Part shown: one piece after another, positions 27,421 to 37,175 of the stretch
Numbering within the stretch: the stretch's first letter is position 1
Layout: each line of letters opens with the position of its first letter
NCBI RefSeq assembly: GCF_003533305.1
Contig: NZ_DOEH01000025.1
Span: 1 to 64,000 of the forward strand
DNA from: Providencia sp.
Lineage (GTDB): Bacteria > Pseudomonadota > Gammaproteobacteria > Enterobacterales > Enterobacteriaceae
Reading direction: 5' to 3'
DNA: 64,000 nt
The notes under the pieces: model-generated
Database searches by the model: none
What the model was told of the DNA's origin: nothing
What the model saw: the letters and a program-made list of their open reading frames with translations, nothing else
Position numbers and translations under genes: made by a program

Positions 27421-27438
27421 ATACCGACCAGTCGGTAT
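27421..27438. promoter_or_regulatory. TetR-type operator palindrome
   Basis: ATACCGAC and GTCGGTAT form a perfect inverted repeat around a central CA. Length and AT-to-GC pattern are typical of TetR-family operators. It sits 11 bases before the preferred repressor start, suggesting autoregulation. Confidence 0.75.
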
Positions 27439-27676
27439 GTTTCATGTTGACTCAAATCAAGTAACCCTAATTTGATAAAGGTTAAATCTAAATACTGTAA
27501 TTTGCCTCACAATATTTATTAATAATTTCCGTTAACTACCTAATTAGTTTAAAAATTAAAATAAAGTTTATGAGAAAAAAGACATTTAGGTATAAATAAA
27601 ATGAAACTTAATTTAACTTAGTTTTGCAGATAAATGAATTATGATGTTTAATAATTAGAGTGAAATATAATCCTTA

Positions 27677-27710
27677 TTAAATACAGTATGTATTAAACAT
27701 CTGTATTTAA
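27677..27710. promoter_or_regulatory. Inverted repeat upstream of the FMN reductase gene
   Basis: TTAAATACAG and CTGTATTTAA are a perfect 10-bp inverted repeat separated by 14 bases, ending 24 bases before the reductase ATG. It could be a regulator site or an mRNA leader hairpin. It does not match the TetR-type palindrome at 27421. Confidence 0.5.
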
Positions 27711-27734
27711 CTCACGAAAAAAGAGGTTTCCATC

Positions 27735-28292
27735 ATGTCTAATCAATATAATATTGGTGTTATTGTCGGTAGTTTACGTGCAGATTCATACAATTTAAAA
27801 GTTGCTAAAGCCATCACCAAATTATTTCCAACCAACTACTCTTTTAAATTCATTAATATTAGTGAGTTACCTCTATATAACCAAGAAGCTGATCAACAAG
27901 TTCCAGCTGTTGTCGCCAATTTCAAAGCTCAAATCAAATCCTGTGATGGCATCATTTTTGCCACACCTGAATATAACCGCTCAATTCCCGGCGTATTAAA
28001 AAATGCTATCGACCAAGGCTCTCGCCCATGGGGAGATAATTCGTGGAATGGTATTCCTGCGGGCGTATTAGGCGTATCTATTGGTAACATTAGTACAGCT
28101 ATCGCGCAACAGCATTTGCGTAATAGCCTTGCCTTCTTAAACATGCCAACGATGAATCAACCTGAATGTTTCTTGAAATGGTATGACGACATGGTAGATG
28201 CACAAGGCAACATCTCACCAAAAAGCAAAGATTTCCTTCAACCTTGGGCTGATACTTTTGCAAAATTTGTAAGCCACAATGTAGCCAAATAA
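27735..28292 (+). CDS. NADPH-dependent FMN reductase (ChrR/YieF-like)
   Basis: This 185-residue flavodoxin-fold reductase has the FMN phosphate-binding loop GSLRADSYN near residue 13 and the family signature TPEYNRSIPGVLKNAIDQGSR. Relatives reduce quinones, chromate and azo dyes by two-electron transfer in the cytoplasm. AGAGG precedes the ATG. It is divergent from the TetR repressor, whose ligand may be a substrate of this enzyme. Confidence 0.9.
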   Translation: MSNQYNIGVIVGSLRADSYNLKVAKAITKLFPTNYSFKFINISELPLYNQEADQQVPAVVANFKAQIKSCDGIIFATPEYNRSIPGVLKNAIDQGSRPWGDNSWNGIPAGVLGVSIGNISTAIAQQHLRNSLAFLNMPTMNQPECFLKWYDDMVDAQGNISPKSKDFLQPWADTFAKFVSHNVAK

Positions 28293-28311
28293 ATAATTTA
28301 CCATTCAAGTG

Positions 28312-28338
28312 TTAAGCGCATCATGAGGATGCGCTTAA
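28312..28338. terminator. Bidirectional terminator between the FMN reductase and potD
   Basis: TTAAGCGCATC and GATGCGCTTAA form a perfect 11-bp stem around ATGAG. It lies between the convergent reductase and potD genes and can serve both strands. Confidence 0.85.
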
Positions 28339-28356
28339 ATTCCGAACATAGACGAA

Positions 28357-29406
28357 TTAACGTCCTGCTTTTAATTTTTGGAAATACTCTTCATAAATAA
28401 TATTGGTATTACCGACATCACTTTGCCATTCACCTTTTTGTAGCACAGGTTCACTAGGATACAGTGATGGGTCATTAGCTATTTCAGCAGGTAACAGTTT
28501 CTTCGCGGCCAAATTTGGTGTTGGGTAACCAATAGACTGTGCAACTTGTGCAGCAATTTCAGGACGTAGCAGGAAATTAATCAGCTGATGTGCCCCTTCA
28601 ACGTTTTTCGCATTGGAGGGAATTGCTAAACTGTCCATCCAAAAAATACCGCCTTCTTTTGGCCAAACGACTTCAATTGGTAAACCCGCTTGTCTTGCTA
28701 CAAAAGCAGAACCATTCCACAGCATACCGACATCCACTTCGCCCTCAATAAAAGGCGTCGCTGGATTATCTGAGTTGAAGGCTAAAATATTTGGGCGCAG
28801 TTTTTGCAACTCTTTATAGGCTTCTTCAATTTGTTTCGGATCCATCGTGTTACCCGAATAACCCAATTTAGTTAACGCAACTTGAAAGACTTCTCGCGCA
28901 TCATCCATCATTAGCAAACTATTTTTATATTCAGGTTTCCAGAAATCGGCCCAGGATGTAACCGAACCCGGATCAACTGCCTCACCATTGATACCAATAC
29001 CTGTAGCACCCCAAATATAAGGTACTGAATAATCATTTTGCGGATCAAACTCTTTATGGATGAGATTTGGATCAAGATTCTTAAAGTTACTAAGCTTATC
29101 TTTATCAATTTTTTGCAGCATCCCCTCTTTACTCATTTTAGAAATAAAATAAGTCGACGGAACCACCAAATCATAAGCCCCTTCTTTATAGGTTTTGAGT
29201 TTGGTATACATGCTTTCGTTTGATTCATAGGTAGAGTAAATCACTTTGATACCAGTTTCTTTCGTGAATTGCTCTAATAAACCGGGGGGAACATACTCTG
29301 TCCAGTTATAGAAATACAGTACGTTTTTATTATCGTCAGCGGCAGTTGCCGTGCCAATGCTTGCAGCCATTACACCTGCGGCCAGCAGATAGGACCATTT
29401 TTTCAT
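28357..29406 (-). CDS. potD: Spermidine/putrescine-binding periplasmic protein
   Basis: This 349-residue substrate-binding protein has a signal peptide ending ATAAD and the mature start KNVLYFYNWTEYVPPGLLEQF, close to E. coli PotD. Polyamine-site residues include the Trp/Tyr of NWTEY and the later acidic segment VDVGMLWNGSA. It delivers polyamines to PotBC. It is separated from potC by 147 bp; in E. coli, as I recall, the two genes nearly touch, so potD may have extra regulation here. Confidence 0.96.
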   Translation of the reverse strand: MKKWSYLLAAGVMAASIGTATAADDNKNVLYFYNWTEYVPPGLLEQFTKETGIKVIYSTYESNESMYTKLKTYKEGAYDLVVPSTYFISKMSKEGMLQKIDKDKLSNFKNLDPNLIHKEFDPQNDYSVPYIWGATGIGINGEAVDPGSVTSWADFWKPEYKNSLLMMDDAREVFQVALTKLGYSGNTMDPKQIEEAYKELQKLRPNILAFNSDNPATPFIEGEVDVGMLWNGSAFVARQAGLPIEVVWPKEGGIFWMDSLAIPSNAKNVEGAHQLINFLLRPEIAAQVAQSIGYPTPNLAAKKLLPAEIANDPSLYPSEPVLQKGEWQSDVGNTNIIYEEYFQKLKAGR

Positions 29407-29553
29407 TCCTGAGTTTCCCTCAACACAGTGCTTTCTTATATCTTATAGGCCCAATTGGAGCCCACCCTCGCGCCTAATGGCAGTGAAAAATAATGTCGTA
29501 TTGCATCGATGACTCTTGCATTTATAACGACATCAACTAGTTATCGTATTAAT

Positions 29554-30345
29554 CTATTTAATATTTGTGCGTTTTGAATACTTATCTCTCATTACCCACT
29601 GACTGAGACAAACAAGAAGTAGTGACATCAGCAGCAGAACTGTCGCCAGAGCATTTACCTCAGGAGAAACACCCACTTTCACCATAGAGTATATTTTCAG
29701 CGGCAAAATTTCATAACTTGGTCCGGTGACAAAGGAAGAAACAACCACATCATCCATCGACAACGTGAAACTCAATAACCAGCCCGCCACAACCGCAGGC
29801 ATTGCTAGAGGTAAAATTATTTTACGTAAAATAGTAAATTCTCCCGCACCTAAATCTCGTGCGGCTTCTAGCATTTTCACATCGAAATCTTTCAATCTCG
29901 CATAAACAGTCACCACCACAAAAGGCAGACAAAAAGTAATATGAGAAAACAATAATGACCAAAAACCAAGGGAAACCCCAAGGATCATAAATAAAACTAA
30001 CAACGATATTGCCATCACGATATCTGGGGACATCATGACGACAAAAAGCATTCCACCGACAAAAGGTTTTCCTCTGAAGCGATAACGGAATAAAGCAACA
30101 GCAGTTAATGTGCCGATAATTGTCGCAAACGTCGCTGAAAGTATCGCCATCGTTAACGAATGCCCAGCCGCTTCTAATAAACTATCGTTATTGCTTAATA
30201 GTTCATACCATTTGGTTGAAAACCCTTGCCACTGAATGCCAAAGCGAGACTCATTGAACGAATTAACAATCAGAATAATGATTGGGATATAAAGATAAGC
30301 GTAAATAATGGCCATGAAGCCACCGCGAAAAGTACGTCCGATCAT
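29554..30345 (-). CDS. potC: Spermidine/putrescine ABC transporter permease
   Basis: This 263-residue inner-membrane permease has six predicted helices and the EAA loop [21 protein letters not shown] that contacts the ATPase. Its start overlaps the potB stop by four bases. Confidence 0.95.
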   Translation of the reverse strand: MIGRTFRGGFMAIIYAYLYIPIIILIVNSFNESRFGIQWQGFSTKWYELLSNNDSLLEAAGHSLTMAILSATFATIIGTLTAVALFRYRFRGKPFVGGMLFVVMMSPDIVMAISLLVLFMILGVSLGFWSLLFSHITFCLPFVVVTVYARLKDFDVKMLEAARDLGAGEFTILRKIILPLAMPAVVAGWLLSFTLSMDDVVVSSFVTGPSYEILPLKIYSMVKVGVSPEVNALATVLLLMSLLLVCLSQWVMRDKYSKRTNIK

Positions 30346-31205
30346 TCTTCATAGGCCTTTTTATTCAAAAGCTTAGCAGCCCGATAATACACATACAGCA
30401 ATAATCCCATCATCAGTGTGAGGAAAATACTGGTTGCTGCCCCAAATGGCCAATCTCGAATATTAAGGAATTGACTTTTAATCACATTACCAATTAAAAG
30501 ATTCTTAGCACCGCCCATTAAATCAGCGACATAGAACAATCCCATCGCGGGTAATAACACTAACAAGCACCCTGCAATAATACCCGGCATGGTTAATGGA
30601 ATGATGATTTTAATGAAGGTTTGGAATTTGTTAGCACCCAAATCTCTTGCCGCTTCCAAATATGATTTATCCAGTTTTTCAATGCTAGAATAGAGCGGCA
30701 TCACCATAAATGGCAACAGAATATAAATCAGCCCTAAAATAACAGCTTCTGGTGTGTACATCAGCCTGATAGGCTTTTCTATGATGCCAATCCACAACAA
30801 AAAATCATTCAAATAACCTTTGGTGCTCAAAAAAACTTTTAGACCATAAATTCGGATCAATGAGTTGGTCCAAAATGGCACAATAAGCAAAAATAACATC
30901 AACGGCTGTATGCGCTTAGGTAACCTTGCCAACATAAAGGCAAATGGATAACCAATAACCAAACAAAAGAAGGTGGCAATTAAAGCCATATTCAGTGAGT
31001 GCAACATCACTTCAGCGTACATGGGATCGGATAGGCGAATATAATTATCCCACGTAAAAACTAAGTCGACTAAGTTAGCATCACTACGGGTCAAAAAACT
31101 GGTGCCAATAATCATCAAATTAGGCAAAAATACAAATAGTACCAGCCAAGCAACCACACCGATGATGATGACATTCTGCAAAATTTTATGTTTACGAATG
31201 ATCAT
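30342..31205 (-). CDS. potB: Spermidine/putrescine ABC transporter permease
   Basis: This 287-residue permease has six predicted helices and the EAA loop [21 protein letters not shown]. It overlaps both neighbours (14 bases with potA, 4 with potC), so the three are translationally coupled. It pairs with PotC to form the membrane channel. Confidence 0.95.
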   Translation of the reverse strand: MIIRKHKILQNVIIIGVVAWLVLFVFLPNLMIIGTSFLTRSDANLVDLVFTWDNYIRLSDPMYAEVMLHSLNMALIATFFCLVIGYPFAFMLARLPKRIQPLMLFLLIVPFWTNSLIRIYGLKVFLSTKGYLNDFLLWIGIIEKPIRLMYTPEAVILGLIYILLPFMVMPLYSSIEKLDKSYLEAARDLGANKFQTFIKIIIPLTMPGIIAGCLLVLLPAMGLFYVADLMGGAKNLLIGNVIKSQFLNIRDWPFGAATSIFLTLMMGLLLYVYYRAAKLLNKKAYEE

Positions 31206-32301
31206 CCAGAACTACCTCCCAGCTTTCTACCCAAGTTACTGCAACTTTTTGGTTAAGAGAGTGGTCAACATCTGGGTCATCTTCATTGAAGAATTCGCTC
31301 ACCATAATAATTTTGCCATCGTCCATTTCAACCACGGAATCTAAAGTCATTCCTTTATAGTTACGTTCACGCACATAACCTATAAGGCCAGGATGATTTT
31401 CTGCATCGTTGACTTCTTCAACACGTAGATCTTCAGGGCGTAATAGCACATTGACGTGTTGCCCTTCTTGAACGGAAAGAGAGGTGAAAATATCACATTC
31501 ATGCCCCTCAACGTTGGCTCGAATACGATTATCATCAATACGGTATAAAACATTCGCATCAAAAATATTAATTTCGCCAATAAATTGAGCAACAAATAAA
31601 TTTTTAGGTTCCTCATAAATCTCACGAGGCGTACCATCTTGCTCAATTTTACCTTCTCGCATCACAATAATGCGGTCAGACATTGCCAACGCTTCTTCTT
31701 GATCGTGAGTCACAAATACAAAGGTGATCCCCAGTTTTCGCTGAAGTGCTTTTAGCTCATTCTGCATTTGTTTACGCAGTTTATAATCTAAAGCAGATAA
31801 AGATTCATCCAACAATAAGATTTTAGGTCGATTAACCACTGCACGCGCAATAGCAACCCGCTGTTGCTGCCCGCCTGATAATTGGTTAGGTCGACGTGTC
31901 GCAAATTCGTCAAGTTGCACCATACGTAATGCTTGAACAACCCGCTGTTGAATATCAGCTGTTGGCGTTTTTTGCATACGCAAACCGAATGCAACGTTAT
32001 CAAAAACGGTCATATGGGGAAATAATGCATAGCTTTGAAATACAGTATTGACGAAACGCTGCTCCGCCGGGATATCTGTAATATCTTGCCCATCAAGGAT
32101 AATTTGACCATCATCCACATCTTCAAGGCCTGCTATCAGGCGTAAAACTGTCGTTTTACCACAACCAGAAGGGCCTAGAATGGTTAAAAATTCACCATTA
32201 TGAATAGTTAGATCAAGTTCAGAAATAATTTTTTTGCCGTCAAAACCTTTACTTAAAGATTTTAATTCGACAAGTGGTGTCAGAGAGGTTGTCTCAGTCA
32301 T
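31192..32301 (-). CDS. potA: Spermidine/putrescine ABC transporter ATPase
   Basis: This 369-residue ABC ATPase has Walker [10 protein letters not shown], signature [14 protein letters not shown], and Walker [13 protein letters not shown], in which Ser follows Glu as in other PotA proteins. A C-terminal TOBE-like domain runs from about residue 285. It is the first gene of potABCD. An upstream minus-strand frame (32294-32545) overlaps its start but does not look like a protein. Confidence 0.96.
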   Translation of the reverse strand: MTETTSLTPLVELKSLSKGFDGKKIISELDLTIHNGEFLTILGPSGCGKTTVLRLIAGLEDVDDGQIILDGQDITDIPAEQRFVNTVFQSYALFPHMTVFDNVAFGLRMQKTPTADIQQRVVQALRMVQLDEFATRRPNQLSGGQQQRVAIARAVVNRPKILLLDESLSALDYKLRKQMQNELKALQRKLGITFVFVTHDQEEALAMSDRIIVMREGKIEQDGTPREIYEEPKNLFVAQFIGEINIFDANVLYRIDDNRIRANVEGHECDIFTSLSVQEGQHVNVLLRPEDLRVEEVNDAENHPGLIGYVRERNYKGMTLDSVVEMDDGKIIMVSEFFNEDDPDVDHSLNQKVAVTWVESWEVVLDDHS

Positions 32302-33123
32302 TTATAATACACTCTATCCCGAAGAATAATGCAGATAGAACCGCCACCGTTAAAGACTGTATAAGCTTGTCGGATCTTCCCCAGCAAAGCCCAAACCAGT
32401 AGCGCCATTTAAAGTTCATTAAGCCAAGCATGATAAACACTGTTTCTGCAAATTGAAAGCCATTTTCAGCATTTCGTTTGGCTTTCATTATGAATTGCCA
32501 ACAAATAAAATACCTTTTTGATAAAAACAACCAATATAGCAGCATAAGTTATTGGCTTGTCATTATCCGTTAGTTTTCATGACGTATTCAATTTAAATAA
32601 TAATATTTAATATCATTAAATTCATCACATTAGGCTATAAAATAAAAAACATCATTAATTCCAATTTAAATAATTATTATTTACCTGATAAGTAAATTCC
32701 CGTTATTTATGAATCCCGTTTATTCCTAAGGATATTAAAATGATAAATTTAAATAACCAAATAAGTTATTTATAAGTCTATTTCATAATTAAACGCTAAA
32801 AACAGTAGGAATTTAATAACATTTATAACAAATAATTAAAATAACAGTTAATTATATTATAATGTGACTTATCTCAAACTTTGACGCCCTCCTTTTTTTT
32901 ATCCCCATAAGTTTAACCAGCATCATATTATCCCCTGCATCTCTTTGAATATAATGGTCAAATTGATATCATTTTAAATACTATTTTTTTATTTTTCGCT
33001 TCATTATGCCTCCTATAAGTATTCACTTTGCACCTCAAGAGTGAATTATATTAAGAATAAACATAAGCCTACCGGCGATTATTTTTTGGATATTCCACTG
33101 AAATTAATATGTGAGTGAACAAA
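32302..33123. other. AT-rich intergenic region between potA and fumarase
   Basis: This 820-bp divergent intergenic region must contain promoters for potABCD and for the fumarase gene. It is very AT-rich. I find no hairpin, repeat or regulator site that stands out, and the short open frames in it have composition and residue content unlike proteins. Confidence 0.5.
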
Positions 33124-34770
33124 ATGGCTAATAAAGACTTTTTCTACCAAGAACCTTATCCTTTATCTGCGGATAAAACTGAATACTATCAAGTATCAGA
33201 TAAATATGTTTCAACAGAACAATTTTTAGGTAAGCAAATCCTCAAAGTTGAGCCTGAAGCTCTAACGGTACTGGCTCAACAAGCTATTTACGATTCTCAA
33301 TTTTTCCTAAGAGCCGCACACCAAAAACAAGTTGCTGCCATATTGCACGATCCCGAAGCTAGTGAGAACGATAAATATGTTGCACTACAGTTATTACGTA
33401 ATGCGGAAATTTCGGCTAAAGGTATTTTACCCAACTGCCAAGATACAGGAACTGCGACTATTTTAGCGAAGAAAGGCCAGCAAGTATGGACTGATTGTAA
33501 CGATGAAGCGTACTTGTCACGTGGTGTATACAATGTTTTCACACAAGAAAATTTACGTTACTCACAAAATGCCGCCTTAGATATGTATAACGAAGTCAAT
33601 ACAGGGACTAATTTACCTGCTCAAATTGATATTTTTGCCACCGAAGGCGACGAATACCATTTCCTATTCGTTAACAAAGGTGCAGGTTCTGCCAACAAAT
33701 CAGCGCTATTTCAAGAAACTAAAACAATTTTGGAACCCGCAAAACTCAAAGCTTTCTTAATTGAAAAAATGAAATCTTTGGGGACTACAGCATGCCCGCC
33801 TTACCATATTGCATTTGTAATAGGGGGAACATCCGCAGAAGCAACATTGAAAGCCACTAAATTAGCCTCAACTAAATATTATGACAACCTGCCAACTACA
33901 GGTAATGAGTATGGGCGAGCATTCCGCGATGTGGAACTTGAAGATGCTCTCTTGGAAGCATCCCGTCACTTTGGTTTTGGTGCCCAGTTTGGGGGGAAAT
34001 ATTTTGCACATGATGTAAGAATTATTCGCTTACCTCGTCACGGTGGCTCTTGCCCAATTGGTTTGGCTATTTCATGTTCCTCTGACCGCAATATCAAAGC
34101 AAAAATAAATAAAGAAGGCTTATGGATTGAGAAAATGGAACACAATCCAGCTCAGTATATTCCTGAGTCTATGCGCCAACAACAAGAAGGCTCCGTTGTG
34201 CATATTGACCTCAATAGGCCAATGAAAGATATCCTAGCCGAACTCAGTAAACACCCAGTATCGACACGTGTTTCACTCAGTGGCCCCCTTATTATCGGAC
34301 GTGATATCGCCCATGCTAAACTAAAAGAACGCTTAGATAATGGCGAAGAATTACCACAGTATTTTAAAGATCATATGGTGTATTACGCGGGCCCTGCAAA
34401 AAAACCTGAAGATATGGTTTCAGGTTCTTTAGGCCCAACAACAGGTAATCGAATGGACCCCTATGTCGATTTATTTCAGTCCCATGGCGGTAGTATGCTA
34501 ATGCTAGCCAAAGGAAATCGTACCCAATCGGTAACGGATGCCTGTAAAAAACATGGGGGCTTCTATTTAGGTAGTATTGGGGGTTCCGCCGCAATTTTAG
34601 CGCAAGAATATGTCAAAAGTTTAAATTGCCTTGAATACCCAGAACTTGGGATGGAAGCTATTTGGAAAATGGAAGTTGAAGGACTTCCTGCCTTTATATT
34701 AGTTGATGACAAAGGTAATAACTTCTTTGAACAAGTTCAGGATGAAAGCTGTAAGAAATGTATTAAGTAG
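33124..34770 (+). CDS. fumA: Class I (iron-sulfur) fumarate hydratase
   Basis: This 548-residue protein has the same length as E. coli FumA/FumB and aligns from the first residues ([12 protein letters not shown]). Cluster ligand Cys105 lies in LPNCQDTG at the E. coli position. Further ligands lie in GSCPIGLA and in the region near TACPPY. It interconverts fumarate and malate in the cytoplasm. A GTG at 33115 could extend it by three residues, but the ATG at 33124 matches the family start. FumA and FumB cannot be told apart here, and no dicarboxylate transporter gene adjoins it. Confidence 0.95.
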   Translation: MANKDFFYQEPYPLSADKTEYYQVSDKYVSTEQFLGKQILKVEPEALTVLAQQAIYDSQFFLRAAHQKQVAAILHDPEASENDKYVALQLLRNAEISAKGILPNCQDTGTATILAKKGQQVWTDCNDEAYLSRGVYNVFTQENLRYSQNAALDMYNEVNTGTNLPAQIDIFATEGDEYHFLFVNKGAGSANKSALFQETKTILEPAKLKAFLIEKMKSLGTTACPPYHIAFVIGGTSAEATLKATKLASTKYYDNLPTTGNEYGRAFRDVELEDALLEASRHFGFGAQFGGKYFAHDVRIIRLPRHGGSCPIGLAISCSSDRNIKAKINKEGLWIEKMEHNPAQYIPESMRQQQEGSVVHIDLNRPMKDILAELSKHPVSTRVSLSGPLIIGRDIAHAKLKERLDNGEELPQYFKDHMVYYAGPAKKPEDMVSGSLGPTTGNRMDPYVDLFQSHGGSMLMLAKGNRTQSVTDACKKHGGFYLGSIGGSAAILAQEYVKSLNCLEYPELGMEAIWKMEVEGLPAFILVDDKGNNFFEQVQDESCKKCIK

Positions 34771-34846
34771 CATACATAACTAAATAGGATTTGCCACAAG
34801 GAGCAAGGGAATGCTCTGATTTCTACAAGTAATATGCTTTATTCAA

Positions 34847-34870
34847 AAAAAGCAGGCAATGCCTGCTTTT
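34847..34870. terminator. Bidirectional terminator
   Basis: AAAAGCAGGC and GCCTGCTTTT form a perfect stem around a tiny loop, with A and T runs on both sides. It separates fumarase from the convergent second fimbrial operon. Confidence 0.92.
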
Positions 34871-34891
34871 AAGACTCATACTAAATGTATG

Positions 34892-35857
34892 TTAATAATA
34901 GTTTATTCGGACAATTGTTGAGGCTGTAAAAGGTCCGGTTTTCACCGCTGATACCTTTTTAACAGACGCACTATAACTACGAGTCACAGAAGTACTACCT
35001 AAAGGTAAATTACCAAAGAATTGAAAGTAATTAAATTTCACTTGGTTACTTTTATCATCTAAGATTGTTAAATTAGTACCATTATTTAAATTAATCGCAT
35101 AATCGCCATTCAGTTTATCGGTAGTTTCAAAATTAACATTCATTGAAAAATTATCTAAACACCCTCGTTTTACCGCTTGTATCTGAAAATCTTTTTTAAA
35201 TTCTTTACCCTGATTAAGATCGGTAATCATCAGCTGCCCAAAATCAATTTGCTGAGACTCAGGGAAAACCTTAATGTCAGCACCACACTTTAAAAAACGA
35301 ATTCCTTGTAATCCAGAGATAGAATATCGCAGATTTTTAGCACCTGGCGTTGTATTAATCCCCCCGCTTCCATCAAATTGGAAAACCGTAAACTGATTAT
35401 CGCCCGTATAATTCCCCGATGGCGGTACCACGCCAGTCACTTTTATATATAAAGAGAAAGTTACGGTGACAGTCACATTCTGACCTTTACGTATTGGCGC
35501 CGTGCCAAGATTAACACGCTGTTGGTTTTGCTCTAATTGTTGCCCTTGGTAGTTAGCCCCAAGTAATAATCCAGTTCCTAAACGTTGAGATGTCGGATTA
35601 AAATACATATGAACAACGTCAACCATATTACCAAGAACATTATCGCAATACACCGTGACTGTCATAGGATCAGATTGCCAAATAACAGAACCCGCTTTCA
35701 TGTCAGATGGAATAGCTAATTGCCCAACAGGTACAGCTGGTTTTATAACATCACCAGTACCCGCTTCAACACAGTCTAATGCAAATGTTTTAGGACTAAT
35801 AAATGCCAAAACAAATAAAAAATAAAAACCATATTGTTTTATAAATTTGTGTATCAT
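34892..35857 (-). CDS. Fimbrial tip adhesin of the second chaperone-usher operon
   Basis: This 321-residue secreted protein has a signal peptide ending TFA and a mature start LDCVEAGTGDVIKP. An N-terminal lectin-like half runs to about residue 195, and a C-terminal pilin-like half begins near LKCGADIKVFPESQQIDFG and ends STIVRINYY. Two-domain architecture and last position in the operon indicate the tip adhesin. The receptor is unknown. I do not see the histidine triad found in the MrpH-like protein. Confidence 0.83.
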   Translation of the reverse strand: MIHKFIKQYGFYFLFVLAFISPKTFALDCVEAGTGDVIKPAVPVGQLAIPSDMKAGSVIWQSDPMTVTVYCDNVLGNMVDVVHMYFNPTSQRLGTGLLLGANYQGQQLEQNQQRVNLGTAPIRKGQNVTVTVTFSLYIKVTGVVPPSGNYTGDNQFTVFQFDGSGGINTTPGAKNLRYSISGLQGIRFLKCGADIKVFPESQQIDFGQLMITDLNQGKEFKKDFQIQAVKRGCLDNFSMNVNFETTDKLNGDYAINLNNGTNLTILDDKSNQVKFNYFQFFGNLPLGSTSVTRSYSASVKKVSAVKTGPFTASTIVRINYY

Positions 35858-35872
35858 GATTTATACACCTTA

Positions 35873-36424
35873 TTAAAGATAAGTAATATTTAAGGTAATC
35901 TGCGTTTTAATATTACCCACTGTTAATTCATTTTTAGCAAGATAGCTTTCCAACATTGAGTAAACGGTAATTTGCTGATTATCATCAAAATAAATCGGAT
36001 AGTTTCGATATTCACCATTTGGAATAATATTGCCATTTTTATCAGTTAATCGAAGCCCGTACCCATTCAATATTGTTTTACCACCGAATAAATTTCGGTC
36101 TGTGCTGCCTGTTGGCTCTGAAATAAACATAATACGCACAACAGGTTCTCTATCATCTCGCCCACGACTTGGAAAAATGCAATCATCAAATTTTAATTTG
36201 ACCTCTTGCTTAGGACTTCTATCGCCTATTTCATTAAAATAATTTAAAGAAATTGGCCCAAATTCAATATTTTGATCCATTGACGAAAAGCTAATCTTAC
36301 AAGGTAGAGAAACAACATTTCCTGTAAAATTAAGATCTCCTCGCATCATGCTACTGTCTGCATAAGCATTGCCACAAAGCAGTGATAACATAAAAAGGCA
36401 CATTGAAGCAGAGCAATTTCTCAT
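35873..36424 (-). CDS. Minor fimbrial subunit, second operon
   Basis: This 183-residue pilin-like protein has a signal peptide ending AYA, the motif LNFTGNVVSLPCKISFSS, a paired Cys in FDDCIFPS, and a terminal strand TQITLNITYL. It lies between the chaperone and adhesin genes, so an adaptor role is likely. Confidence 0.85.
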   Translation of the reverse strand: MRNCSASMCLFMLSLLCGNAYADSSMMRGDLNFTGNVVSLPCKISFSSMDQNIEFGPISLNYFNEIGDRSPKQEVKLKFDDCIFPSRGRDDREPVVRIMFISEPTGSTDRNLFGGKTILNGYGLRLTDKNGNIIPNGEYRNYPIYFDDNQQITVYSMLESYLAKNELTVGNIKTQITLNITYL

Positions 36425-36434
36425 CTCTAAAATC

Positions 36435-37163
36435 CTATTTGCTATCTTTATCTAACTGACATGAAGAGGCTGCACATTGGTATGTCAGCATTTTCATTCC
36501 ACCGTAATCATCCATATAACCGGTATAAAGTTGACCGAAACCCGCAGTGGGTACTGTCACGCTTTCTTTTGATAATGGCGCTATCATCACACTGTCAAAT
36601 CCAGTAAAATTTTGTTTGTTGTTATTACTTAAATAACCCAAAGTGACATAATATTTAGTCGGGTTTTCAATCAGTAATTGATTTCCTGAATGCGTATATT
36701 TCAATTCTTTAGCCCAAACTTTGTCACTATTATTTTCAATCTGAGCTGGGCGATAAAACATTTTCAAACGGCTTTGAATAGCAATTTGAACAACATTTTC
36801 TTTATCAGCAACTGGGGGAATTTCACGTACGTTTAAATAAAATAAAGATTCTCTGTCCTGAGGGAGTTGGTCAATCCCTTCAGTTTGCACTATTTTTATT
36901 TGATTTTTGGCATTTGGCTCAACACGTTGCATTGGCGGTAATACCGTAAAAGGTTCTGCAATTTTATTTCCTTTTTCATCTTCCATCCATGATTGAGCTA
37001 AATATGGCATGGTTTTACTTTGGTTATTAATAACCAAACTAATGGACTTATCTTTGCCCGGAAAAATAATTCGAGTACGGTCAATGTTAATTGCAGCGGA
37101 AGCATACTGCATACCGATAAAAATTAATGACAAACTTAAAATAACGTTATTTATTTTACGCAT
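36435..37163 (-). CDS. Periplasmic fimbrial chaperone, second operon
   Basis: This 242-residue PapD-like chaperone has a signal peptide ending ASA, INIDRTRIIFPGKDKSISL, the signature RESLFYLNVREIPPVAD, and a terminal Cys pair (QCAASSC). It is clearly homologous to the first chaperone but diverged, so the operons are not a recent duplication. It lies 12 bases downstream of the usher gene. Confidence 0.94.
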   Translation of the reverse strand: MRKINNVILSLSLIFIGMQYASAAINIDRTRIIFPGKDKSISLVINNQSKTMPYLAQSWMEDEKGNKIAEPFTVLPPMQRVEPNAKNQIKIVQTEGIDQLPQDRESLFYLNVREIPPVADKENVVQIAIQSRLKMFYRPAQIENNSDKVWAKELKYTHSGNQLLIENPTKYYVTLGYLSNNNKQNFTGFDSVMIAPLSKESVTVPTAGFGQLYTGYMDDYGGMKMLTYQCAASSCQLDKDSK

Positions 37164-37175
37164 AAAAACTTTCCT

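Noticed and set aside
32294..32545. Minus-strand open frame upstream of potA
   Set aside because: It overlaps the potA start, is rich in Trp, Phe and Cys without domain-like pattern, and lacks a ribosome site. It is most likely leader sequence.
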